This document shows positions 25,466-34,277 of a stretch of 64,000 bases of DNA, piece after piece (position 1 is the stretch's first letter; each line of letters begins with the position of its first letter). The stretch is from Candidatus Sulfopaludibacter sp. SbA3. Its GTDB lineage: Bacteria; Pseudomonadota; Alphaproteobacteria; Caulobacterales; Hyphomonadaceae. The notes below the pieces were generated by a model, which had not been told where the DNA came from, made no database searches, and saw only the letters and a program-made list of their open reading frames with translations. Where the stretch lies: positions 22,310 to 86,309 of the forward strand of contig CAMDAC010000010.1 in assembly GCA_945888325.1 (NCBI GenBank), read 5' to 3'. The translations under genes were made by a program, and so were the position numbers.

Positions 25466-27094
25466 TTGACTGAGACCACATTCGCGGACTTCGGCCTCGC
25501 CGAAAACATCCTCAAAGCCGTTCTTGAATCCGGCTATACGACTCCCACCCCCATCCAGCGCGAAGCCATTCCGCACATCCTGATGGGCGGCGACGTGACC
25601 GGCATTGCCCAGACCGGCACCGGCAAGACCGCTGCCTTCGTGCTGCCGATGATCCAGCGCCTGTCCACCGGCCGGGCCCGGGCGCGCATGCCGCGCTGCC
25701 TGATCCTCTGCCCGACGCGCGAGCTTGCCGCGCAGGTCGCCGAGAACTTCGAGAAGTACGGCAAATACCTCAAACTGACGATGGCGCTGCTGATCGGCGG
25801 CGTCAGCTTCAAGGACCAGGAAGCGCTGCTGCAGCGCGGCGTCGACGTGCTGATCGCGACGCCGGGCCGCCTGATGGACCAGTTCGACCGCGGCAAGATG
25901 CTGCTGATGGGCGTCGAGACGCTGATCATCGACGAGGCCGACCGGATGCTCGACATGGGCTTCATCCCGGACATCGAGAAGATCTGCTCAAAGCTGCCGG
26001 CCAGCCGCCAGACGCTGCTGTTCTCGGCAACCTTCCCGACCGACATCCAGCGCCTTGCGAAGACGTTCCAGAAAGATCCCAAGAAGATTGAAGTGACGCG
26101 TCCGACCGATGCGGCGCAGACGATCACCCAGCATGTGGTTCATCTGCCCACGAACGATGGCAAGGCCCGCCGCACGGCGCTGCGCCGCGTGATCGAAGCC
26201 TGCGACGTGAAGAACGGCATCGTTTTCTGCAACCGCAAGGTCGAAGTCGATGTGGTGGCCGCCTCGCTGACCAAGCATGGCCATGACGCCGCGCCGATCC
26301 ACGGCGACCTGCCCCAGTCCGTGCGCACCGAGACGCTGCAGCGCTTCCGCGACGGATCGCTGAAGCTGCTGGTGGCTTCTGATGTTGCGGCGCGCGGTCT
26401 CGACATTCCGGATGTCGGCCAGGTGTTCAATTTCGGTCCTCCGCCCAAGGATGAAGACTATATCCACCGCATCGGCCGCACCGGCCGGGCGGGACGCTCG
26501 GGCCAGAGCTTCACGCTGGTCTCGCCCGCAGACGACAAGTCCTGGGGCTTCGTGCTGAAGATGATCAAGCAGGACGTGAAGGAATTCATGCCGGACGGCC
26601 TGCTGGACGAACTCGCAAACCTTCCGCCGGAAGAAAAACGCGACCGGCCGGGTGGCCGGGGCGGACGTGACCGGGACCGCGACCGCGGCCCGCGGGGACG
26701 CAGCGAACGCGGCGAGAGCCGTGACCGCGGTCCGCGCCGCCGCGAGGAGAGCGGGGACGCGCCTGTCGCTATCGAGGCTGTGGCGACTGAAACTTTTGTG
26801 ACAGCGGATGCGGTGGCCGAAGCGCCGGCCGTGCGCGACGAGGCGCCGAAGCGTGAGCGCGGCCCGCGCGGTGACAAGCGCCGGGAACGCGGTGACAAGC
26901 CGCGCACTGACCGCGCCGAGCGCCCGGAACAGCCGCGCATGGAACGCACCGAGCGGACCGACCGCGTCAGCGACAAGCGCGAGCGCCCGTCCCGCGATTT
27001 CAAACGCAAGGACGACGATCTGATCCTCGAGCCGGCGCCCGACAAGGTCAAAGGCTTCGGATCGGACGTTCCGTCCTTCCTCAAGAAGCGCTGA
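25466..27094 (+). CDS. RhlE-like DEAD-box RNA helicase
   Basis: A 542-residue RNA helicase. The order is: Q motif F-A-D-F-G-L...T-P-I-Q, Walker A A-Q-T-G-T-G-K-T (48-55), P-T-R-E-L-A, T-P-G-R, D-E-A-D, S-A-T and H-R-I-G-R-T-G-R-A-G. Past residue 390 is a long Arg/Asp/Glu/Gly-rich disordered tail, usual for RhlE-type helicases in ribosome assembly and RNA decay. I start at TTG 25466 because GGAG is placed 10 nt upstream and the helicase core begins directly; ATG 25352 in the same frame would add 38 low-complexity residues. A strong terminator follows. Confidence 0.92.
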   Translation: MTETTFADFGLAENILKAVLESGYTTPTPIQREAIPHILMGGDVTGIAQTGTGKTAAFVLPMIQRLSTGRARARMPRCLILCPTRELAAQVAENFEKYGKYLKLTMALLIGGVSFKDQEALLQRGVDVLIATPGRLMDQFDRGKMLLMGVETLIIDEADRMLDMGFIPDIEKICSKLPASRQTLLFSATFPTDIQRLAKTFQKDPKKIEVTRPTDAAQTITQHVVHLPTNDGKARRTALRRVIEACDVKNGIVFCNRKVEVDVVAASLTKHGHDAAPIHGDLPQSVRTETLQRFRDGSLKLLVASDVAARGLDIPDVGQVFNFGPPPKDEDYIHRIGRTGRAGRSGQSFTLVSPADDKSWGFVLKMIKQDVKEFMPDGLLDELANLPPEEKRDRPGGRGGRDRDRDRGPRGRSERGESRDRGPRRREESGDAPVAIEAVATETFVTADAVAEAPAVRDEAPKRERGPRGDKRRERGDKPRTDRAERPEQPRMERTERTDRVSDKRERPSRDFKRKDDDLILEPAPDKVKGFGSDVPSFLKKR

Positions 27095-27120
27095 TCGCCG
27101 GATCACCCGCACCTGAAATC

Positions 27121-27156
27121 AAGCCCATCCTGACGCCGGTCAGGGTGGGCTTTTTT
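27121..27156 (+). terminator. Rho-independent terminator of the DEAD-box helicase gene
   Basis: AAGCCCATCCTGAC (27121-27134) pairs with GTCAGGGTGGGCTT (27139-27152) with one G-T pair and a GCCG loop. A run of six T follows the stem. It lies 27 nt after the helicase stop. Confidence 0.92.
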
Positions 27157-27266
27157 CATGGCCCGCGGCCTGCCCGCCTGGTCTATTGGTCCGGCCGGTC
27201 GAGCACCGGGATTGACTTCCGTCCCGCGCCGCAGGTTCATGCGCGGCCAAGGGCGGAGGACACAAG

Positions 27267-27653
27267 ATGCCTGTCATCGGAATCGGCGGCGTGTTCTTTC
27301 GTGCGAAGGACCCCGAGGCGCTGAGCGCCTGGTATGATGCGCATCTCGGCGTCGGGGCGGGCCATGACGGAACCGGTGCGAAATCGTCCGAGAGCTGGTA
27401 CTGGCAGACGCAGGCGGGCCCGGCGATCTTTGCGCCGTTCAAGGCGGCCACGGACTACTGGCCGGAGGGCAAGGCCTACATGCTGAACTTCCGGGTGACC
27501 GGGCTCGGCGCCCTGCTCACGTCCCTGCGTGCTGCCAGCATCGCGGTGGAGACCCGCGCGGAATGGGACACGCCGGAGACCGGAAAATTTGCGCGTGTGT
27601 ACGATCCGGAAGGCAACCCGATCGAGCTGTGGGAGCCGCCAGAGAGCGGCTGA
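27267..27653 (+). CDS. VOC (glyoxalase-fold) family protein
   Basis: A 128-residue single VOC module pair. It begins G-G-V-F-F-R-A-K-D-P-E-A-L-S-A-W-Y-D and ends with the family signature Y-D-P-E-G-N-P-I-E-L-W-E-P, whose Glu commonly ligates a metal. Members include glyoxalases, dioxygenases and resistance proteins, so the reaction is not assignable. GGAGGACACAAG precedes the ATG. It is the only gene between the helicase terminator and the bidirectional hairpin at 27656-27693. Confidence 0.8.
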   Translation: MPVIGIGGVFFRAKDPEALSAWYDAHLGVGAGHDGTGAKSSESWYWQTQAGPAIFAPFKAATDYWPEGKAYMLNFRVTGLGALLTSLRAASIAVETRAEWDTPETGKFARVYDPEGNPIELWEPPESG

Positions 27654-27655
27654 AC

Positions 27656-27693
27656 AAAAAAGAGGGGCCTCTCCCCCGGGGGAGGGCCCCTCT
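27656..27693 (-). terminator. Terminator for the aldehyde dehydrogenase gene
   Basis: AGAGGGGCC (27661-27669) pairs with GGCCCCTCT (27685-27693), and the interior TCCCCC/GGGGGA also pairs, making an almost perfect palindrome. Read on the minus strand the stem is followed by six T. It may also stop the convergent VOC transcript. Confidence 0.82.
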
Positions 27694-27711
27694 GATTCAT
27701 ACGTTTACGGA

Positions 27712-29148
27712 TTACTTTTTCAGGCGGCCTTTAACCTGTGCGCGGAACTTGTCGCCGTAGGGCGGGCGCATCATGGCGAGGAGTTCGTTGTTGGTCTGGG
27801 TGTAGATCGCCTTCTTGTGGCTGAACTCGAGGAAGCCCTCGCGGCCATGATAGGCGCCCATGCCGGACGGGCCGACGCCGCCGAACGGCAGGTCTTCCTG
27901 CGCGACGTGGAAGATGACGTCATTGACAGTGACGCCGCCCGAGGTCGTATTGTTCAGGACAAGGTCTTTCTCGGCGGCGTCTTCGCCGAAATAGTAGAGG
28001 CCCAGCGGGCGCGGGTGGGCGTTGATGTAGGCCACAGCGTCCTTGGCATCGTTGTAGGATTTGACCGGCAGGATGGGGCCGAAGATTTCGTCCTGCATCA
28101 CCTTCATGTCGTCGGTCGGATCGATGATCAGCGTCGGCGGGATCTTGTGGTGGGGCTGCTGGGCGAAGTTTTCCGACTTCGGGTTCAGCGTGATGACTTC
28201 GGCGCCCTTGGTGCGGGCGTCTTCGATATAGCCCTGGATACGGTCGAAGTGGCGCTGGTTCACGACCGAGGTGTAGTCGTCATTGTCCTTGAGCCCGGTG
28301 GGATACATCGTCTCGATGGCGCGGGTGGCGGCGCCGACGAATTCCTGCGTCTTGTCCTTCGGCACGAAGGCGTAGTCCGGCGCGAGGCAGATCTGGCCGG
28401 CGTTCAGCGTCTTGCCGGCCATGATGCGGCTGGCGGCTTTCTGCATGTCGGCGGAGCGGCCGAGGATGACGGGAGACTTGCCGCCGAGTTCCAGCGTCAG
28501 CGGCACGAGATTGTCGGCCGCGGCGCGCATCACGTGGTGGGCGACCGAGGTCGCGCCGGTGAATAGGATATGGTCGAACGGCAGCTTGGTGAATTCGGCG
28601 CCGACGTCCGGCCCGCCAGTGACGACGACGACTTCTTCGGGCGTATAGTATTTCGCGAAGAGCTGTTTCATCAGCTCGGATGTCGCCTCGGTAAATTCCG
28701 ACGGCTTGATCATGCAGCGGTTGCCGGCGGCGAAGATGCCGGCGAGCGGCGTGAAGGTCAGGTTGACCGGGAAGTTCCAGGGGCTGATGACGCCGATGAC
28801 GCCTTTGGGCTGATACTGAAGTTCGGCTTTCGAGCCGAGCAGGCCGAGCGGGAACTCGACCTTGCGCTTCTCCGGCTGCATCCATTTAGCGGCATGCTTC
28901 TTGGCGTGCTTCAGGGCGCCGATGGAGCCGGCGATGTCGGTGAGGTTCGACTGGTCCTTGGAGCGGTGGCCGAAATCTTTCGCCATTGCGTCGTTGAGCG
29001 CGTCGCCGTGCGTGGCCAGAAGGTCGATCGACTTGTCGAGCCATTCGATCCGCTTGGCGAGGGTCGGCGCGCCATCGCGCAGATGGGCCGCCTTCTGCCG
29101 GTCGAGAAGTGCGCGCATGCCAGTGCCGGGGGTACCGTCGAGGGCCAT
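27712..29148 (-). CDS. Coniferyl-aldehyde-dehydrogenase-like aldehyde dehydrogenase
   Basis: A 478-residue NAD(P)-dependent aldehyde dehydrogenase. Landmarks: P-W-N-F-P-V-N-L-T (substrate/cofactor groove), F-T-G-A-T-S-V, catalytic base in L-E-L-G-G-K-S-P and the nucleophile in N-A-G-Q-I-C-L-A-P. The C-terminus A-I-Y-T-Q-T-N-N and the general sequence resemble the CalB/coniferyl aldehyde class with its C-terminal membrane-proximal helix. It would oxidise an aromatic or long-chain aldehyde. M-A-L-D-G-T-P at 29148 was chosen because CGGAGAA lies upstream. Divergent from an enoyl-CoA hydratase gene. Confidence 0.9.
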   Translation of the reverse strand: MALDGTPGTGMRALLDRQKAAHLRDGAPTLAKRIEWLDKSIDLLATHGDALNDAMAKDFGHRSKDQSNLTDIAGSIGALKHAKKHAAKWMQPEKRKVEFPLGLLGSKAELQYQPKGVIGVISPWNFPVNLTFTPLAGIFAAGNRCMIKPSEFTEATSELMKQLFAKYYTPEEVVVVTGGPDVGAEFTKLPFDHILFTGATSVAHHVMRAAADNLVPLTLELGGKSPVILGRSADMQKAASRIMAGKTLNAGQICLAPDYAFVPKDKTQEFVGAATRAIETMYPTGLKDNDDYTSVVNQRHFDRIQGYIEDARTKGAEVITLNPKSENFAQQPHHKIPPTLIIDPTDDMKVMQDEIFGPILPVKSYNDAKDAVAYINAHPRPLGLYYFGEDAAEKDLVLNNTTSGGVTVNDVIFHVAQEDLPFGGVGPSGMGAYHGREGFLEFSHKKAIYTQTNNELLAMMRPPYGDKFRAQVKGRLKK

Positions 29149-29320
29149 TGGAGTTCTCCGAAGTTGAGGTGCCGCAGGGGCGTTTTCTGTTGTGAACACT
29201 GTAGCGTGCGTTCAGCGTTTGCGCCATGGGGGAGTGAAAGGCTTGCCCCTGCGTGAGGCTTTTCGTGGCCGGAGCAATCGGTTTAATTCGCGCAGAAATG
29301 ATCACAAGGGAGCGTCAGCG

Positions 29321-30121
29321 ATGGCCAAGTACGAGAAGATTTCCTACGAGCGCGACGGCGATATCGCGATCATCGCCTTTGACGACGACAAGACGCTGAA
29401 CGCCTGCGGGGTCGATACCGCCATCGAGCTGCTGCAGGCGTTCGAGGTTGCCGCAAAGGAAGCGCGCTGCACGATCCTGACCGGCAAGGGCCGCGGCTTC
29501 TGCTCCGGCGCGAACCTCGGCGGCATGGGCTCCGGCCCGGCGCTGGCGCACCCTGATTCGCTCCCCGACGCCGGCAAGGCGCTCGACGCGTTCTACAATC
29601 CGCTGGTCACGGCGATCCGCGAGCACCCGCATCCGGTGATCACCGCCGTCAACGGCGCGGCGGCCGGCGTCGGCTGCGCGATCGGCCTGATGGGCGACCT
29701 CGTGATCGCCGGCAAGAGCGCCTACTTCCTGCAGGCGTTCCGCCGCATCGGCCTCGTGCCGGATGGCGGCTCCAGTTACCTTCTGGCCAAGACCATCGGC
29801 CGGGTTCGCGCCATGGAAATGGCACTTCTGGGTGAAAAACTCCCCGCCGAAACAGCGCTGCAATGGGGCCTGGTGAACCGCGTGGTGGACGATGCCAAGC
29901 TGATGGAGACAGCAAAGGAATTCGCGCACAAACTGGCGACCGGCCCGACCGTGGCGCTGTCGCTGGCACGCCAGTGCATCTGGGACGCGTGCGATGACGA
30001 TTTCGGCGCCGCGCTGCATAACGAACGGGTCGCGCAGCGTGATGCGGGACGCACGGAAGACTTCCGCGAAGGCGTTTCCGCCTTCCTCCAGAAGCGCCCG
30101 GCCGCGTTCAAAGGGAAGTAA
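29321..30121 (+). CDS. Enoyl-CoA hydratase/isomerase family protein
   Basis: A 266-residue crotonase-fold enzyme. The first oxyanion-hole segment is G-R-G-F-C-S-G-A-N-L-G-G (about 64-75) and the second V-N-G-A-A-A-G-V-G-C-A, followed by F-R-R-I-G-L-V-P-D-G-G-S-S. It probably hydrates or isomerises a trans-enoyl-CoA in beta-oxidation. The conventional catalytic Glu positions are partly replaced (D-G-G-S instead of E-G-G-S/T), so the precise reaction is uncertain. AGGGAG sits upstream of the start at 29321. No operon partner on its strand is adjacent. Confidence 0.88.
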   Translation: MAKYEKISYERDGDIAIIAFDDDKTLNACGVDTAIELLQAFEVAAKEARCTILTGKGRGFCSGANLGGMGSGPALAHPDSLPDAGKALDAFYNPLVTAIREHPHPVITAVNGAAAGVGCAIGLMGDLVIAGKSAYFLQAFRRIGLVPDGGSSYLLAKTIGRVRAMEMALLGEKLPAETALQWGLVNRVVDDAKLMETAKEFAHKLATGPTVALSLARQCIWDACDDDFGAALHNERVAQRDAGRTEDFREGVSAFLQKRPAAFKGK

Positions 30122-30216
30122 TCCCAGATTGAACTGCGGAAATCTATTTCCCTTAATGATTACGAAACGCATTTCGCTCTAAGTTTAACTCCGGATGGAA
30201 TACCGGATTGGGCGCA

Positions 30217-30705
30217 ATGGACTACAGGCTTGTACACTTCAACTGTGCCCGCCCAATGGGCCAGTTCGACTTCAGCAATGAATTCGTTCAGGTTTTTGTC
30301 GCACTGTTGCCGCGCATCTTCAAGGATGGCGACGCGTTCGAAGGCCTGATCTTCCATGATCACGGCCTGCGCTGCCCGGATGGCAGCTGGCGCGGGTTCA
30401 CCAATGCATTTCCCTACCCGCCGGAATGGCGCGCGCCGGATATTTCCACGCTCGCCATCTGGCGCTCGATGGAAGACCTGAAGGCGTTCAGCCATAATGG
30501 CCGCACCCACCCGCCCGGCATGCGCCGGCTCGCGGGCGAGATCGACCGCAGCGACGGGCCAGGTTTCGTCATGTGGTGGGCGCCGAAGGGCGAGCGCTTC
30601 ACGCTTGAGGATTGCTGGCAGCGCCTGCAGCATCTGCGCCAGCATGGCTCCACGGATTATGCCTTCTCGCTGGACCAGCCCGTGAAACGGCCGGCGGTCG
30701 CTTAG
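30217..30705 (+). CDS. DUF3291 domain protein
   Basis: A 162-residue soluble protein with the DUF3291 pattern: N-terminal H-F-N-C-A-R-P, the middle I-S-T-L-A-I-W-R-S-M-E-D-L-K-A-F and H-P-P-G-M-R-R, and the C-terminal V-M-W-W-A-P-K-G-E-R-F-T-L-E-D...L-Q-H-L-R-Q-H-G. This ferredoxin-like fold family relates to heme-degrading monooxygenases, but its function is unproven. ATG 30217 preferred over TTG 30208. Its stop overlaps the convergent TfoX-like gene by 4 nt. Confidence 0.72.
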   Translation: MDYRLVHFNCARPMGQFDFSNEFVQVFVALLPRIFKDGDAFEGLIFHDHGLRCPDGSWRGFTNAFPYPPEWRAPDISTLAIWRSMEDLKAFSHNGRTHPPGMRRLAGEIDRSDGPGFVMWWAPKGERFTLEDCWQRLQHLRQHGSTDYAFSLDQPVKRPAVA

Positions 30706-31079
30706 GACTTTTTCTTTCTGGGTTTGGCCGGAGGCTTCGCCGCCGCTTTCGCTTTGGCCACCGCGAGCGCGCGCCGTGCCCAGCTGCTCGCTTCATCCGG
30801 ATCATCCATCGCCGAGGATGGCAGGCTGACATAGCCCATGTCGATCTCCTCGCCGGTGCTGGGTTTGGTCCAGATGAAGGCGGCGCTGCCTTCAGCTTCG
30901 AGGTCTGCCCGAAGCTTTGCGTCGGTCTTCAGGTAGACCGTGTCATCCCCGAGCAGCGCGAACATCAGGCCGTCCCGAAACACACCGGCGCCGCCGAACA
31001 TGCGCCGTATGCTGACGGGGCCCATCGGGCCGAAGAGTTCGGCCACGAATTCGTGGAAGGGGTCGGGCGGTTTGGCCAT
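30702..31079 (-). CDS. TfoX/Sxy N-terminal domain protein
   Basis: A 125-residue protein. The TfoX N-terminal domain covers residues 5-95: V-S-I-R-R-M-F-G-G-A-G-V-F, D-G-L-M-F-A-L-L, V-Y-L-K-T-D and M-G-Y-V-S-L-P are typical. The tail is a lysine/proline/alanine-rich stretch. Full-length TfoX proteins regulate competence in gammaproteobacteria; short alphaproteobacterial members like this have no known role. It follows a DUF3253 gene by 3 nt on the same strand. Confidence 0.85.
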   Translation of the reverse strand: MAKPPDPFHEFVAELFGPMGPVSIRRMFGGAGVFRDGLMFALLGDDTVYLKTDAKLRADLEAEGSAAFIWTKPSTGEEIDMGYVSLPSSAMDDPDEASSWARRALAVAKAKAAAKPPAKPRKKKS

Positions 31080-31082
31080 TCT

Positions 31083-31343
31083 CTATGCGGCCGGCAGGCC
31101 CAGCCGGTAGACGCCCTTGAACGTATCCGGGTTCTCGACCGGCTTGCCTTTCCGGTAGATCGCGATCGTGCCCGCCTTGTGCAGGCGGATGGCTTCGGCG
31201 CGCACATCCTTCAGTACACGCACGAAGTTCTCCGGGCTGACGGCCTTGGCGGCGTCTTCCGGCGTGATCGTCTTGCCGGCCCCCTTGGCGGCGGTCAGCG
31301 CGAGGATCGCGTCGCGGACGGGGTTCTTCGGCGCGTCACTCAC
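31083..31343 (-). CDS. DUF3253 small winged-helix-like protein
   Basis: An 86-residue protein with the DUF3253 layout: R-D-A-I-L-A-L-T-A-A-K-G-A-G-K-T-I-T-P-E-D-A-A-K near the start in two blocks, V-L-K-D-V-R-A-E-A-I-R-L-H, and I-A-I-Y-R-K-G-K-P-V. The family is predicted to fold as a small winged helix; function is unknown. Its ATG overlaps the stop of the serine hydrolase gene by 4 nt, and the TfoX-like gene follows 3 nt later, so the three are one operon. Confidence 0.78.
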   Translation of the reverse strand: MSDAPKNPVRDAILALTAAKGAGKTITPEDAAKAVSPENFVRVLKDVRAEAIRLHKAGTIAIYRKGKPVENPDTFKGVYRLGLPAA

Positions 31344-32575
31344 CAGTCGATGGCTGCGTAGACGAGCTGCTGGAACTGCATGCGCATCGGATACGTGGAC
31401 GATGGCATCAGCTGCGTGGCCTGGATGGCGATCAGTTCTTCTTCGGGGTCGATCCAGAAGAAGGTCGAGGCGAGGCCGCCCCAGCTGAAGGTGCCGTCGC
31501 TGCCGGGCTGGCGGGTCTGCACGATGTCAGTGACGACCGAGCCGCCGAGGCCGAAGCCGACGCCGTCGGCCATCACTTCGGTGAAGGCCGAACGGCCCAT
31601 GCCGCGCATGGTCTGGTTATCCGGCAGATGGTTCTGGCGCATGAACTCCCAGGTCTTGGGGCTGATGATTCGGGCGCCGTCGAGCGTGCCGCCGCGCATC
31701 AGCATCAGGGCGAACCGGTGATAGTCGCGCATCGTGGAGGCGAGACCGCCGCCGGCGTTCAGAAGGTTGGGGCGCTTCGCATAGAGCTTCGAGGCGGCGC
31801 CGGCCGGATCGGCCAGCGTGGTCTCGCCGGTCTTGGCATCCTTCTGGTAGCAGGCCATCAGGCGGTGGATTTTCTCGGGCGGAACCCAGAAGTCGGTGTC
31901 ATCCATACCGAGCGGGCCGAAGATGCGTTCACGGAAGAATTCGTCGAGCGGCTGGCCGGAAATGATTTCCACAAGGGCGCCGAGCACGTCGATGGAGTGG
32001 CTGTAGCGCCATTCCGTACCCGGAGAGAACGCCAGCGGCAGCTGGCCGATCTGGCGGGCCATGTCCTGCAGCGTGTCCTTCGGGTGGCCGACCTTGTTGT
32101 TGCGGTAGATTTCGTCGGTCTCGTCCTGGAACAGGAAGCCGTAGGTGAGGCCGGACGTGTGGGTGACGAGATCGAGCACGGTCATCTCGCGGTCGGGCTT
32201 GCGCAGTTTCGGCGCGGCGGCCGTGCCGCCGTCCCAGACCATCGCGTTCTTGTACTCAGGGATGTAGCGGCTCACCGGATGGTCGAGCCGGATCTTGCAC
32301 TCCTCGAGCAGCATCATGATGGCGAGCGTCGTGATCGGCTTGGTCATCGAATAGATGCGGAAGATCGTCTCGGCACTGATCGCTTCCTTGCCGCCCATCT
32401 CGGTCGAGCCGGTATAGCTTTCATGGGCGATCTCGCCGCCGCGCGAGACCAGCAGGCCCATGCAGGGCACCTTGCCGGTGTCGATATAGTTGGTCTTGAA
32501 GTAGGCGGGCATCGCCGCAAGGCGGTCTGCGTTGAGGCCGACTTCGTGCGGGTCTGTGGGGTCGTGGTCGAACAT
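31340..32575 (-). CDS. Beta-lactamase-fold serine hydrolase (class VIII esterase-like)
   Basis: A 411-residue cytosolic enzyme of the penicillin-binding-protein/class C fold. The catalytic S76-M-T-K79 is in F-R-I-Y-S-M-T-K, the second motif is Y191-S-H193, and the C-terminal block carries W-G-G-L-A-S-T-F-F-W in place of KTG. That set and the lack of a signal peptide match EstB-like class VIII esterases rather than antibiotic-hydrolysing enzymes. Start ATG 32575 overlaps the acyl-CoA dehydrogenase stop by one base, pointing to a role in ester or acyl catabolism (inference). Confidence 0.88.
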   Translation of the reverse strand: MFDHDPTDPHEVGLNADRLAAMPAYFKTNYIDTGKVPCMGLLVSRGGEIAHESYTGSTEMGGKEAISAETIFRIYSMTKPITTLAIMMLLEECKIRLDHPVSRYIPEYKNAMVWDGGTAAAPKLRKPDREMTVLDLVTHTSGLTYGFLFQDETDEIYRNNKVGHPKDTLQDMARQIGQLPLAFSPGTEWRYSHSIDVLGALVEIISGQPLDEFFRERIFGPLGMDDTDFWVPPEKIHRLMACYQKDAKTGETTLADPAGAASKLYAKRPNLLNAGGGLASTMRDYHRFALMLMRGGTLDGARIISPKTWEFMRQNHLPDNQTMRGMGRSAFTEVMADGVGFGLGGSVVTDIVQTRQPGSDGTFSWGGLASTFFWIDPEEELIAIQATQLMPSSTYPMRMQFQQLVYAAIDW

Positions 32576-33735
32576 CAGAGGTTTCCTGCTTTGGCGGCCC
32601 GGGCGAGTTCGCGGGCGATGATGATCTGCTGGATCTGGCTGGTGCCTTCGTAGAGGCGGAAGATGCGGACGTCGCGGTAGAAACGCTCGATGCCGTAATC
32701 GGTGACATAGCCGGCGCCTCCGAAGACCTGCACGGCGCGGTCGGCGACGCGGCCGCAGGCTTCGGTGGCGAACAGCTTGGCGGAGGAGGCCAGCATGGTG
32801 ACATCCTCGCCGGCGTCGCGGCGGCGGGCGGCGTCGAGGATCATGCATTCGGCGGCGTAGGTTTCAGCCTGGCTGTCGGCGATCATCGACTGGATCATCT
32901 GGTGTTCGAAGATCGGCTTGCCGAACTGTTTGCGCTCCAGCGCATAATTCACCATCTCGCGGATCAGGCGTTTGGAGACGCCGGTGGCCACCGCCGAAAT
33001 GTGCAGCCTGCCCTTGTCCAGCACGCTCATCGCGACCTTGAAGCCTTCGCCCTCTTTCGCGATCAGGTTCTCCGCCGGCACGCGCGCGTTCTCGAAGATC
33101 ACGTCGCAGATATGCGCGCCCTGCTGGCCCATCTTCTTCTCGGGCACACCGACCGAGAGACCGGGCGTGCCGCGCTCGACGATGAAGGCCGAGACGCCCT
33201 TGGCGCCGGGATCGTTCGGATTCGTCCGTGCCATGACGGTGAAGAGGTCCGCCTTGTTGGCGTTGGTGATGTAGCGCTTGGTGCCGTTGAGGATGTAATG
33301 GTCGCCGTCGCGGGTGGCTTTGGTTTTCAGGCCTGCGGCATCGGAGCCGGCTTCGGGCTCGGTCAGGGCGAAACTGGCGATCAGGTCACCGGAGGCGATG
33401 CCGGGCAGCCATTTCGATTTCTGGGCCTGTGTGCCGAACAGGATGAGCGCCTGGCTGCCGATGCCGATATTGGTGCCCGCGACCGAGCGGAAGGCGGGCG
33501 AGGTCTTGCCAAGTTCGAAGGCGACGAGACACTCGGTTTCCATGTCGAGGTCGAGGCCGCCATACTCTTCCGGCACGGCGATGCCGAACAGGCCGAGGGC
33601 CTTCATTTCGTCGATGACGTGCTGGGGTACAGCGTCTTCCTCGCCGACCTGGGCCTCGACGGGCACGCAGGTCTCGGTCACGAAGCGGCGCACCTGTTCA
33701 ATCAGCGCGGCGCGGGTTTCGGCGTCAAAGGCCAT
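32575..33735 (-). CDS. Acyl-CoA dehydrogenase
   Basis: A 386-residue flavoenzyme that introduces the alpha-beta double bond in acyl-CoA. Signatures are F-A-L-T-E-P-E-A-G-S-D (FAD/substrate region), Q-V-F-G-G-A-G-Y and the catalytic-base region R-I-F-R-L-Y-E-G-T-S-Q-I-Q, where the Glu of YEGTSQ is the usual base. First gene of a minus-strand operon with the serine hydrolase, DUF3253 and TfoX-like genes through 1-nt and 4-nt overlaps. Substrate chain length cannot be read. Confidence 0.95.
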   Translation of the reverse strand: MAFDAETRAALIEQVRRFVTETCVPVEAQVGEEDAVPQHVIDEMKALGLFGIAVPEEYGGLDLDMETECLVAFELGKTSPAFRSVAGTNIGIGSQALILFGTQAQKSKWLPGIASGDLIASFALTEPEAGSDAAGLKTKATRDGDHYILNGTKRYITNANKADLFTVMARTNPNDPGAKGVSAFIVERGTPGLSVGVPEKKMGQQGAHICDVIFENARVPAENLIAKEGEGFKVAMSVLDKGRLHISAVATGVSKRLIREMVNYALERKQFGKPIFEHQMIQSMIADSQAETYAAECMILDAARRRDAGEDVTMLASSAKLFATEACGRVADRAVQVFGGAGYVTDYGIERFYRDVRIFRLYEGTSQIQQIIIARELARAAKAGNL

Positions 33736-33848
33736 GCGTTTCGTCTCCCGGGGGTCTGTTTTCTGGCGCACTTTATGCCGCAACGGCACGCTTGTCGAAG
33801 GGGGCCGTAAGGGTATGGTTGCCGCAGCCAGAGAACAGAGGGGACGCC

Positions 33849-34277
33849 ATGCCGGCCACAATCGAGACGACGGGCGAATTCGCGGGTTGGACGACCTGGA
33901 AAGACGAGCCCTTCGAGCACGAGACGGCCGGGCCGTTCTATTACAGGGTCGAGGACGGAAAAGGCGTTTCAGCCTTCCGCGCCGCCCGCAAGCACATGAA
34001 CGGCGCCGGGGTGATGCATGGCGGCTGCCTGATGACCTTTGCCGATTTCGCCCTGTTCGCCATTGCGCATGAAGCGATGGCGGGAGGTTATGGCCTGACG
34101 GTCGCCTTCACGTCGGAATTTCTCGACGGGGCGAAGGAAGGCGAGTTGGTCGAGGCGCGCGGCGAAACCCTGCGCGCCGGCGGGTCGCTGGTCTTTGTGC
34201 GCGGCATCGTGACGTCCGGTGGCCGGCCCTGTCTCAATTTTTCCGGCACCATCAAGAAACTGAGGAAACAGCCATGA
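33849..34277 (+). CDS. PaaI-family hotdog thioesterase
   Basis: A 142-residue hotdog protein. The HotDog helix motif is G-V-M-H-G-G-C-L-M-T-F-A-D-F-A-L-F, with the usual H-G-G and the acidic Asp further on; then V-A-F-T-S-E-F-L and G-R-P-C-L-N-F-S-G-T. Such enzymes cleave acyl- or aryl-CoA. Its stop overlaps the next SDR start by 4 nt (ATGA), the same SDR/thioesterase pairing as at 2534-3768 but in reverse order. It diverges from the acyl-CoA dehydrogenase. Confidence 0.88.
   Translation: MPATIETTGEFAGWTTWKDEPFEHETAGPFYYRVEDGKGVSAFRAARKHMNGAGVMHGGCLMTFADFALFAIAHEAMAGGYGLTVAFTSEFLDGAKEGELVEARGETLRAGGSLVFVRGIVTSGGRPCLNFSGTIKKLRKQP

Noticed and set aside
31340..32575. Second antibiotic-resistance beta-lactamase.
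   Set aside because: The protein has S-M-T-K and Y-S-H motifs but no KTG and no signal peptide, which fits class VIII esterases better.
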